DNA from: Ceriagrion tenellum
Taxonomy: Eukaryota; Arthropoda; Insecta; Odonata; Coenagrionidae
Direction: 5' to 3'
Assembly: GCA_963169105.1 (NCBI GenBank)
Contig: OY720638.1
Span: forward strand, 6,558,749-6,622,748
Length of the DNA: 64,000 nt
The translations under genes and the position numbers were made by a program. The notes beneath the pieces are model-generated. The model had not been told where the DNA came from. It saw only the letters and a list, made by a program, of their open reading frames with translations, and made no database searches. Shown one piece after another: positions 11,206 to 20,893 of the stretch. Position 1 is the first letter of the stretch. Every line of letters begins with the position of its first letter.

Positions 11206-11355
11206 CGAGAGAGTATATATTATACGAGAAAAATAATACAGTAAAAGTATGTAACAGTATGTTTAGTAAACTGGTGAATTTATGAATCGGCGCCCCCTAA
11301 CAATTTTGCCCCACCCCCCAGCGCCCCATAGACCCGAAACCTGGCTACGTCACTG

Positions 11356-11455
11356 CTGACTGTTACAAGGATTCCCCGACTTTTCCAGAAATTCGAAATT
11401 CCCTGACAATTCCAGGTTTTCCCGGTATTCCCTGACCCTCATGGACACACGTGTA
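11356..11455 (+). repeat. Interspersed repeat R1, copy A, right part
   Basis: It resumes with the target duplication CTGACTGT and continues ACTTTTCCAGAAATTC and several CCCTGAC words, matching 33683-33740. Together with 6048-6357 it makes one repeat copy split by the 5-kb insertion. Confidence 0.85.
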
Positions 11456-11469
11456 GAAGACACATTCGA

Positions 11470-12200
11470 CTGTCACGAGAGCGGCGGTGAAACTGCGCGT
11501 GTTTGCAATGCAGCGCTTCGATGTTCCCGAGGCGACGAACGACGCAAGCTACCGCAACAATCGCTCCAACAATCGAACGAGTGACCGTGCGCGGCAATTG
11601 GTGGCGATGGACGGGGGAAATGGGAGGAGGAGGAGGGCAAGGGTGGCACGAGGGGGGGGGGAGGAGAGGGGTCGTGGCAGGAATCCAGGTCAGGTTGCAG
11701 GATCAGCTGTCGGCAAGAGTGGGCGGGGGGCGGGGGGGAGGGGGCAAGAGTGAAGGTGAGAGAGGGGAGGGAGGAGGGGAGGTAATCGAACAGACGGTGG
11801 AGGGGTGTGGGAGGGGGTGAAGTGGGAGGGGTGAAGTGGGAGGGGGGAAGTGGGGAAGGGGGCGTGGCCCGCACGTGCATTGGTCGTGTTTCGAGCGGTA
11901 CGAAACGAAATTGTATGACGGCGTCCGCGGGCCCGCGATACCCTTTGGTTATCGGCCAACTCTGCGCACTCCGACTGCGGCAACGCAAAGCCAGGGCGCG
12001 GAGTCGGTGGGCGGGAGAGTGGCGGGATGTGCCAAAATGCGGCGTCGTGGTGCACATGTGGGGAGTGGAGTGGATGGGGGGCACGGAGTGGGGGGGAAAC
12101 GATGTCCTGGGGAGCGATGATACGCAGAGATTCGGAGAGCGCACATTCTTGACGCCTTCCCAAGATTACACAACTCGCCGCTTGAGGAACGTTTCCTCCA
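11470..12200. promoter_or_regulatory. GC/CpG-rich island with promoter-like motifs
   Basis: The block is much richer in G+C and CpG than its surroundings. Between 11860 and 11883 are packed a GC box (GGGCGTGG), an E-box (CACGTG at 11872-11877) and an inverted CCAAT box (ATTGG at 11879-11883). No matching exon is recognised downstream. Overlapping open frames in both strands (up to 223 codons at 11473-12144) are low-complexity Pro/Ser or Gly/Arg and follow from base composition. I infer a host promoter or CpG island. The G-rich tract at 11600-11860 could instead be simple repeat. Confidence 0.45.
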
Positions 12201-13542
12201 TTTTTTCACAGCATTAATACTTTCAGAAGATCTAGGATGCCTTCAACATAATAAACAGAAGATACATACACGTATCACAGTGTCACGAACTTCTGTACCT
12301 GCGGACGTGATTGATCCTTCTTGGCTGGACGCCCATGGACTTCAACTCGGGCAATGGCAGAATAACGTCATATACAAAGCGGAATTTCGTAACTACAAAA
12401 AAAAACGTCACGGACGTCATAAAATGTCGGCGAAGACGCCCACCTTCTATCATGGAGCGACTTGACCACATCTCCAAAGGAGTTGAGCAGGTCTATCGGA
12501 CGAGTCAGCGGCACTTTCCCGTCTTCGTCTTCGATTCGCGATCCGTGATATGACTGCTGCTCACAGTGCGACGGGCTGAAGCCGCCGACATCAATTCCAC
12601 TTTTCGGAAATGTTACGGTTTTGCAAAAGCATAAGTGGGGACTGCGTCAGAGCCGTAAACGTTCGTAAAAAAAAGTTCCAAAACAAAAGAACATTCATGT
12701 ATCAGTAATCTGTAACCACATGGTAATCTTGTTTATAAATATTTTATACTAATGACGTTTTTGCGGGTTTTCCACCATGTAGGGTGTATGTTGGCCGATG
12801 CTTCGACGTCTACCTCCGCTATCGTCCTCGAGGCAACTCTGACTGAGCCACTCCTCCGTCCTCATACACACCAACGGCTTCGCTCGACTCAAATCTTATC
12901 GGCGGGCACCAATGCTCTCTCTTTCCGCCGTAATTTTGAGGAGCGCGGATTTCCAAGCCTCGCTTAGCGCTCAGGCAGTGCCACGGTTGAAATTTTTATT
13001 TACCAACCGGATCTCAAGAGCCTCATACGTCAACCCCAAGTAGCCGTTGGATAAGCTTAGTAATTTAGCTTCGTCAACATCCGACGGTCTCTGCTTATGA
13101 TGTGTCCTTCTACCACGGATTGTTCAGAATGGCCCTCCTACCTCAGATGTACAGATGCACCTCCTACTCTCCCTGATCGAGTCCCGACCTTTCGCCCAGT
13201 CTCGCCCTCGTATTATCCGCCGGGAAAGATTTAAATCATTCTAATATTTTATAGTTCGTCCCCGCCAATGCATAGCATTTAACTGTTTCGAACTTTGTTA
13301 CACGTAGATTTCCAAAAAAGAACCAGTTGCTTAATGGAATCGTTGCTTGAGTGATATGAGTTTCCAGGCCTTTTCGTGTAACGACAAATGTAATACCTAC
13401 AATTATGATTGCTATATACTCTGCGTGCAGGTGCGTCATTACCTTAGCAAATCAATCGAGCCTTAATTTGGGTGTTTAACGGGCGCGTTTCAATTATCCA
13501 ATTAAATCATATAAATATGGCGATCCGAAGTATGACTACATA
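12201..13542. other. Intergenic, nothing recognised
   Basis: Short open frames (12280-12553, 12752-12967) show no domain or repeat match that I recognise. They may be unrecognised exons downstream of the CpG-rich island, but no splice chain is convincing. Confidence 0.35.
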
Positions 13543-13872
13543 GGCCGTTTTCGAACTTGGCAAACGCCTAGTTAACTTGAGATCAAGATATCTTGATACC
13601 TAGGCAAGCAAAGTGAAATGCTTACTTGACACTTTCGTAAGCCCTTTTACGGTGGAAGAGACATCATGCGGCCTTCATCTCGTAAAACATACGAAAGGCG
13701 CGATCCGTGTCCATAATTTTTGTCATTTTTGTGGTTGATGGAAGTCGATTGTTTCTTAAAAATGCTTCCCATCCGTATGCGACAAATTAAAGGGGAATAT
13801 AATTTTTTAAATCTTATTGCTTATGAATAAAATAATTCTCATATACCATTATGTGGTAAATAATTATAATGC

Positions 13873-13993
13873 TTCGATTGCTAGGATCTGCTGAAGTGGA
13901 CGACATATCACTCACTGTATTTCACCACAGACAACGTCTTTATGCACAAAAAGGCATTATAATATTTCTTGTCTACATGAAAAAACAGGTAAA
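13873..13993 (+). other. Conserved open segment in outer copy, exon-like
   Basis: An ATG-led frame reads MLRLLGSAEVDDISLTVFHH and onward to VYMKKQ, and ends at a donor-like CAG/GTAAAA. The inner copy keeps the same frame at 15027 (MLRLLGAAKVDDISLTVFHH). Two further exon-like blocks follow in each copy: ENLSNVNVINNYE near 14152 and EDRFCRFHEVNKDGTF near 14322 (15470 in the inner copy), with acceptor-like and donor-like borders. Phases do not join cleanly between blocks 1 and 2. I do not recognise a family. Confidence 0.35.
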
Positions 13994-14709
13994 AGTATTT
14001 TAATATATTACACTCCGAACAAACTACCTATGATCTTCGACTGATAACTGATAAATACGCGCGTTGTAACTAACGTAGGTAATTAAGTCGAAAACAAATT
14101 ACATTTACCCTAATGGTTTATTGTCCCCTTTCTTTGATGGATGCAGTGAAAACCTCTCCAATGTCAACGTTATTAACAATTATGAGGTTAGTTTGCTAAA
14201 AATAATGCTGCCAATGCAATTATGGCTACCTTAGAGTACATTCCATCGGACCATAATTCTTTCATATAAGTAATTTATTTCATCATTTTTTCATTTCATC
14301 TCTTTTCCTTCCAGAATAAAGAAGATAGATTTTGTAGGTTCCATGAAGTAAACAAGGACGGTACATTTACAATGTATGGAATTATTCACACAGCTATTAG
14401 GTACCAAATCTTTTATCAGTATATTCACATTGAAAAGCCATTAAATATAGCGAATTCATCAATTTTTCCGCAAAAAATAATAAATATCACACAAATATAC
14501 GTAGTAATGATAAATTAGTATCCATTTGAAAGTTTCTTCACTTCTATTTTCCATACAAGCCCATATTATCACACCCCGAGTTCGAACTTAAAACCTAGCA
14601 AACATAACAAGTCTCCTTTTTCGTTGACTTGGTATCTTTCCTCGATAGCTAGTGAACAAGCGCATGGTGATGACGCGACCATGACGTCATAGCTTTCGAT
14701 GCGTACTAG

Positions 14710-15922
14710 GGCCGTTTTCGAACTTGGTAAACGCCTAGTTAACTTGATATCAAGTTAACTTGATCCCAAGACCAACCGGGTAGAATCTTGACTTGACACT
14801 TTCGTAGCCCTTTTACGGTGGAAGAGACACCATGCGGCCTTCATTTCGTAAAATATACGAAAAGCGCTATCCGTGTCCATAATTATTGTGGGTAATGGAA
14901 GTGGATTACTTCTTTAAAATGCTTCCCAACCTTATACGGCAAAGTAACAGAGAATATTATTTTTTAAATCTTATTGATTAGGAATAAAATAATTCCCATA
15001 TACCATAATATGGTGATTAACTAATATGCTTCGATTACTTGGGGCTGCGAAAGTGGACGACATATCGCTCACTGTATTTCACCACAATCAACGTCTTTGT
15101 GCAAAAAAAGGCAACATAATATTTTTTGCCTGTATGAACAAACACGTAACAATATATTAATGCATTACACTCCGAACTAACTACCTATGATCTCTGACTG
15201 TTGACTGATAAATACGCGCGTTGTAACTAACATAATTAAGCTGAAAACAAATTACATTTACTCTAAAGGTTTATTGTCCCACTTCTTTGATGAATGCTGT
15301 GAAAACCTCTCCAATGTTAACGTTATTAACAATTATTATGTTCGTTAGCTAACAATAATGCTGCCAATGAAATTATGGCTACCTTAGAGTACTTTCCATC
15401 GGACCATAATTCTTTCATATAATTTCTTTCATAATTACCTATTTCATTTCTTTTCCTTCCACAGTAAGGAAGATAGATTTTGTAGGTTCAATGAAGTAAA
15501 CAAGGACGGTACATTTACAATGTATGGAATTATTCACACAACTATTAGGTCTCACTAAAACACGCATAAACAACTATCTTTTATCAGTATATTCACATTT
15601 GAAAAGCCTTTAAATATAACGAATTCATCAATTTTTCCGCAAAAAAATAAGAAATATCACACAATTATACGTATTAATGATAAAATAGTATCCATTAGAA
15701 AGTTTCTTCACTTCTATCTTCCGTACAAGCCCATATTATCACACCCCGAGTTCGAACTTAAAACCTAGCAAGCATAGCAAGTCTCCTTTTTCGTTGACTT
15801 GGTATCTTTCCTCGATAGCTAGTGAACAAGCGCTTGGTGATGACTTGTCCATGACGTCATAGCTTTCGATGCGTACTAGGTTTCAAGGCAAGATGCTAGA
15901 TTTGCCAAGTTCGAAAACGGCC
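14710..15922. mobile_element. Same TIR element, inner copy (1213 bp)
   Basis: It runs from GGCCGTTTTCGAACTTGG to GCCAAGTTCGAAAACGGCC and is flanked by TAG on both sides (14707-14709 and 15923-15925). The insertion point is inside the outer copy, 47 bp from its right end: GCGTACTAG precedes and GTTTCAAGGCAAG follows. The inner copy contains the same GCGTACTAGGTTTCAAGGCA uninterrupted at 15881, which proves the empty site. Confidence 0.93.
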
Positions 15923-15969
15923 TAGGTTTCAAGGCAAGATTGCTTGATTTGCCAAGTTCTAAAACGGCC

Positions 15970-17028
15970 ATTGTAAGTGTCAAGGTATCATGTTGACATC
16001 AAGTCGTTGTCAACAAAAATCGAACATTGATGAGATTGTTGAGTTCTGACACAAATAGATTGACGTCATAGTTGTTTTACGATTAGTAAACACTCCATTA
16101 GCCCGTGATAAGTGTGCTTTGCGGCAAAATACAAACTCATAAGTAGTATTTTTGGGATCGCTTCAACTCCTCCTTAAGGCCACATTCTAAGGGGTGTTCC
16201 ATATTAGGGCTCTCGGGGGATTCGTTCCTCGGGTTTTATTCTCTATAAAACAGAGTTGCCAACGTCAACAGGAACATTAACAAAATGCTATGCCCGATAT
16301 CAACTGCACACCTAGGGAGTTTCCTTATATACAAGTATTATTTTAAAAGGAAACTAATTTTTGCTTGGTGTTGGGAACTGTTGTCTGCATGGCCTAGAGG
16401 TGAGCACACGGAACAGTTTGGTAACAGCGATCCCCATAAGGCTCAAGTAACTAAATGTGGAACGCTCTATACTAACGAAATGCAACCAATTGTATCCCAT
16501 TAGATTGTATCCAATCGTTCACGCATTTGAACGGCTGCGTTTTTTTAACCGCGCACTAAAAAAACAAGCCATCGTGGCGTCGCTGAGACTAATCGTTGAT
16601 CAATCACATAATATGAGCGGCAAATACTATCGGTTACATACGTGATACAGAACGCAGGCAAGAAAAGAAGAAGTCCAAGTCATTTTCAATTTGAATAGAA
16701 AATGGGGTCTCCATGATTTGTGAAAGTTGCTATATTTGAATATACGCAGCGTATTCATTGCATTCAGATACTCCAAGGAAGAAGTCGTCATTGTTAAAAA
16801 GGCACGCACCGGCCTCATAATTACAGTCCCACCACGAGCTGCAGGCGTGGGATACCGAATCATTCGCCTGGCGTCGCAGAGACAAAGATTTGCCATTTAA
16901 GGAAGTGCGAAATTAGATGCATATTTAAGTTCGAGGTAAGACACTACGGCACTATTTAAGAAAATATTTCATATCCTGAGCGTAAAAAATGTCGCTAATA
17001 AAAAAACTGGACAAAAAATATTATCATA
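15970..17028. other. Intergenic, nothing recognised
   Basis: Open frames at 16285-16503, 16457-16645 and 16627-16896 have no recognisable domain. I see no repeat structure. Confidence 0.4.
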
Positions 17029-17266
17029 AAGGCTGCTTTACGCGGTACATTTCATTGTACAAACTAATGAATGAACATGATGAAAATCACGGTACAATTT
17101 TCCTCATGATCTTGCATTAAGAAAATTGTACAGAGTAAAGCGGCATATTGTATGATTGCCAGAATGACTTAACGGGAAATAGAACCTCCTCTAATTTCAT
17201 TCATTTCCTTGTACATTCTATGATACATTCGTTTGTGCAATAAAATGTACCGTGCAAAGCGACCTT
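17029..17266. mobile_element. 238-bp MITE with 41-bp TIRs
   Basis: AAGGCTGCTTTACGCGGTAC and the following 21 bp pair with 17226-17266 (34 of 41 positions). An internal hairpin (GTACAATTTTC and GAAAATTGTAC, 17092-17131) adds a second stem. No coding capacity. Ends start AAAGG on both sides; the target duplication is unclear. Confidence 0.8.
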
Positions 17267-18040
17267 TGGGGATCGAATCGGCACCACCTCCGAAGTTGGG
17301 TAAGCAAGCCATCCCCTAGGTTGCTACATATTATTTCTCGGCGGCATTTTAGTCCCAACTTATGGCACGACCTCTGGAATTTTGGTCCCTGATCTCTCAT
17401 GAAAGATTAACCAGGATCATCCAGCAACACTCATCCAAAGATTGTCCAGGAAGATCCGCACAAAACACCCATGGCCTAACAGGCTAGCGCCCAGCTGACT
17501 TGCAATCGGCTTCCCATCATTTCCATGTGCAGCGGCTCTCGCCTTTCTAGTACCACGGCAGCTTGAGGTAAATATCTCTAGGCATGATGATAGAGGGCAC
17601 ATTTGAATTTAGTTTGACAATTATAGCAGTCGTAAGACTCATGATGTAAAAGAGCCGCAATATTCCCCTAAAACTTACGCTTTTCCGAGAGAATTCTTCT
17701 GTTCACAACAAACTACACAAGTTAAAGGCTTGAAATGGCCTCGTTCCACACCGTGCACAGTAAAGCGCCTTCAAAAACGAAGTTTCGGAGGCGATTTTAT
17801 GAAAATTATTACGGCGAGTGAAAGCTCCATTCATAAAAAAACGGAGAAACAGTCAAGCTACACACGGTCACATACCAGACACGATCTGAAAATTACAATT
17901 TCCTTCATTTAAAACACCTCTCCAGAGGGCACAGCCGAACTGTATCCCACGTAAAATGGCTATTCCATGTTTTGGCAAATATCTTGGAAAGTTGGGCAGA
18001 AATTTCGCCGTCATTAGAAGGATGGGATCGAAATCTTCAG
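17267..18040. other. Intergenic, nothing firm
   Basis: No gene. A stretch near 17950-18000 (ACGTAAAATGGCT...GGCAAATATCTTGGAAAG) resembles 20620-20670 just upstream of the LINE (CATGTAAAAGGGCT...GGCTAATATCTCCGAAAG), so both may be pieces of one old repeat. Confidence 0.4.
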
Positions 18041-19020
18041 AATGAACGTGGCCAAGTTCACCGAACGGCAAGAGAGCGGGGAGACACGCGAGGTCCTGTC
18101 AATGTCCCGAGAGCACCACGTCGCGCGCCCGCGAGAGGCGTGCTCCACAGTGCGCACGACGGCCGATCGGAGGCGTACGGCGGGAAAATTCTCCGCGACA
18201 CGGCGCACTGTGCGGACCTCGGCTCACGATCACTGCACCACTCGATGCTCGAGGCCCAATGGCCGAGCATTCGATCGGAGGCGAAAAAGCGCCGAGCGGC
18301 GGCTCGACCCACGGCGGCGGCGGCGGGTGAGGCCCGCTTCACGCGCCGGATATCGAGCGTCCGGCCGAGTCTCCACGCGCTGCTTGCGTAAGGCCGCTCG
18401 CGGCGCACGCCGTCCATCGACACGGTGCGCCGCGGCCACTCACCAGCACCACTCGACTCTCGAACGTATCCAGCGGTTTGTTGACGCGAGCGACACGACG
18501 AGCGGGGAAGGCACGCGGGAGAGGGGGGAGGGGGGGTGGAAGCTCTCACCTCGACGGCGGCGGCCCCTCGGTGAGCCCGGCGTTGCTCTTGCGGCGCCCG
18601 CGGCGCGGTTCTGGGTTCGTGGCGCGGAGGAAATTGCGCGGTGCGTCCGACGACGCCGCGAGCAGTGGCGGCGCCTCGGCGTGCACGGGCTTGAGAGGGG
18701 GAGGAAAGGGCGAGAGGGGGCGTGGAGGGCGGTGGGGGGGGGGCAGAGGGAGGGATGGAGGGGAAGGGATGGAGGGGAAGGGTGGTGAGGGAGGGAGGGC
18801 GGGGGAGGGAGGGCGGCGGAGGTTGGGCGGGGGTGGGAGGGAGGGAGGGCGAGCGAAGCGCCGCGTGGCGGCGGCCGTTCGGACCACGAATCGCGCGCTC
18901 GAAGAAAGAGTGGAATCGATTTGCCGGGACTGCGGAGGCTCCGAATTTTGCGGCGATGAGGACGCTCTCAGAAAAGCATGTGGGGCGGAGGATCATGGGT
19001 CGACGGGGAGTTTTGAGGTG
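18041..19020. promoter_or_regulatory. Large GC/CpG-rich island
   Basis: About 1 kb of strongly CpG-rich DNA: 18050-18480 is mixed-sequence with many CG dinucleotides and 18700-18850 is a G-rich simple tract. Open frames of up to 355 codons (minus, 18058-19125) are Pro/Arg/Ala/Ser low complexity and arise because stop codons are rare at this composition. GGTGAG and GTGAGT donor-like words occur on both strands. I infer a host CpG island, possibly with a first exon or bidirectional promoter, but cannot define a transcript. Confidence 0.45.
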
Positions 19021-19029
19021 AAGGGATTC

Positions 19030-19434
19030 ACATTTTGACGAAAATTGGTCCGATTTGACCATCATTAGTCCGGTGGGGCCCCGATCCGATGACGTACTCC
19101 GGATGACCACACAACGTCTACCCATAAAGGGAGCCGGCAGACACCCTATCCCAAGAATTCGGCCAATGGGCTTCGACGGCTCTTAACAGATGTGTGGGAA
19201 GTCTTCGTGCAAGCGATATTGGCTGTGACTCGTCTAACGCAGTTGAGGTAACCCAACAGTTACGAGGACTAGGGGGAGGCCGGGCCCGTTGTCGTCCTTT
19301 TCGCGGCAATCCGCCTCATTGTTACGGCCTCGCAGGGGTTGCGGTTCGCTAACCTTTCCCATTCTTTTACCCTTTTTCCCACTAAGTACCCGTCCAGGTG
19401 ATAAGCGAGAGCTTCAAGACCCTTTTTAACCCGA
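19030..19434 (-). repeat. Interspersed repeat R3, copy 1 (inverted)
   Basis: Its reverse complement matches 29384-29815 over about 400 bp: shared words include ACCCCTGCG, AGGCGGATTG, AAAAGGACGACAA, AGTCCTCGTA, CGAAGACTT and CATCGG. Not coding by eye. Its size and single-unit structure would fit a solo LTR or a SINE-like repeat. A primer-binding-site-like word (TGGCGCCAAAACGGGGGCTC) is nearby at 19880 on the other strand. Confidence 0.75.
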
Positions 19435-20000
19435 GGGGTGACCCAAAACGCCTGGGGCGGAGGATCGTCGGACATCGACTCCAGCTGCGTTTCCTTGTAG
19501 AAGCCCAGGCAACTCCCGATGTTCACGTGAAAGGAAATCACACGAAATAAGGTCAAAAGGTCACGACTTCGGCACTACCGACGTAGGATATTTGGACGCG
19601 AAAAATAAGAGACACGGAAGGCAAAGAGGTGCGAATGGATCCCCCTCGAGGGATGACTGATGGAAGTAGTGACAGGGAGCCGTGGGATTGACGCCAGTGG
19701 CGAATGACTAAGGTCGCACTCTTCAATCTTTCTTTAGGATGTAAGGGCAACTTTGGTGAGGATAATGGCTGACGAACAGGAGAAAGATGATCGTCAGAAG
19801 GGGAAATGGCGAAGAAGAACGCAGCGGTTCTGTGAAGTCGACCAAGAGCAAGCACTCTTCTGGGGCCGAACGGCCGCAGTGGCGCCAAAACGGGGGCTCG
19901 TCCTCCGACCAGACGATCACTTGATATGGCGAAAGTTTAAATTATTCCAAACGTAGTCTATAAGACAGCTTAGAAATGAACTTTCTAGTGATCACTTTTA
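19435..20000. other. Intergenic, nothing recognised
   Basis: Open frames at 19553-19956 on both strands show no domain. The primer-binding-like word at 19880 is not backed by recognisable LTR or gag sequence. Confidence 0.4.
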
Positions 20001-20002
20001 GG

Positions 20003-20120
20003 GATCTACACCTACATATTACTCACCAAGCCATCGCAAATGTGTGTGGCGGGAGGAATGTGGGATAGCAGCAATGACAGGGATACCGATCACCATTCCC
20101 GTTACTTGAGAATTCCACCC
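20003..20120 (+). repeat. Dispersed repeat R2, diverged copy 2
   Basis: CTACATATTACTCACCAAGC followed by a GTGTGTGGCGGGAGG core resembles the copies at 11071 and 35290 in its GCCA...TGTGTGGC hairpin and the ATCTACA lead-in. Confidence 0.6.
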
Positions 20121-20893
20121 CAGAAGACGTAGGTGACTTAGTCATTAGCCAATCAGAGTGCAAGGCCGCATCGAACGAACGTGGTGCTAACAAGGAGACA
20201 TCGCGTGACGGATGTTAAGGTAGTCCGAGCGAGATATTTCCCTAGTCATAATAGAGACCATATTCGAATTATACGTTTTAATTTCACCAGCTGTAGGACA
20301 CATCAATTAAATATTGCATTATTCATGGTGAAATTATATAGTTTTATACGTCAGAATTGTAAGTAATTAAACGAAAATATCTAAATAAGCCTTTGACTTG
20401 ACTCATTTTTTTCGCGCGGTGCATTTCCTTCCTTCCCTTCCTTCAAAACGGAAGATTTGTTGTGATACCCAAGAACCTACTGCGGTGAAAATATGATTAA
20501 TTTTCAAATATAGTTGAGAAAACATAGAAACTACACACTGTTAGTTTTTTTACATCTGAGTGTTATAAATACCTCATTTTGTAAATTAAGTCTCTCTGGA
20601 GTGCATACACGTGCCGTTTCCCATGTAAAAGGGCTGTTTGTATTTTTTGGCTAATATCTCCGAAAGAGACCGAATAATCACCGGTATAGGTGGTTGCCCT
20701 CTACCAAGTGCCAACGGCCTCCTAGGAGGGCGGATGAGCGGGTAGAGGTACAGGGCACCCTCTTACCCTTGGAGGGGGAAACCCCTCCTAAAAAGCGGAT
20801 GAGCCAGTATTGGCCAACGGTATGAGGATGTAGAAAGCCAACCAAAGAAACTACTCCATTAAAGACCCTTATGGTATCTTAGGATTAGCAGCC

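Larger units (their letters stand above)
6358..11355. mobile_element. 5-kb composite insertion with hAT-like termini
   Basis: The left end is CAGTAGCGTAGCCAG and the right end CTGGCTACGTCACTG, an inverted pair. CTGACTGT flanks the insertion perfectly on both sides (6350-6357 and 11356-11363). An uninterrupted copy of the target is present at about 33683, so insertion is directly shown. An 8-bp duplication with CAGTG-type ends is the signature of hAT-like transposons. The interior, however, holds a PIF/Harbinger transposase relic (6988-9121), a MITE (8116-8723) and another repeat (11071-11205). Either a Harbinger landed inside a hAT-type element and its own ends are no longer visible, or the ends and transposase belong together. 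I favour nesting. Confidence 0.8.
13543..15969. mobile_element. TIR element, outer copy, containing a copy of itself
   Basis: The left end is GGCCGTTTTCGAACTTGGCA and the right end GCCAAGTTCTAAAACGGCC. Removing the inner copy and one TAG leaves about 1211 bp, almost identical in length to the inner copy. The two copies align end to end with roughly 10% difference by eye. No transposase domain is visible, so I infer a non-autonomous element. The 3-bp duplication at the inner copy suggests PIF/Harbinger-type mobilisation. Confidence 0.9.

Noticed and set aside
11473..12217. Overlapping 86-223-codon frames on both strands
   Set aside because: Same compositional cause (G-rich tract and CpG island); no consistent start, splice or motif.
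18058..19125. A 355-codon minus-strand open frame and overlapping plus-strand frames up to 248 codons
   Set aside because: Pro/Arg/Ala/Ser or Gly/Arg low complexity in a CpG-rich island; several frames are open at once because AT-rich stop codons are rare there. No domain.
19876..19905. Retroviral or LTR primer-binding-like word (TGGCGCCAAAACGGGGGCTC)
   Set aside because: No LTR pair, gag or pol follows within readable distance, so it is not enough to call an LTR element.
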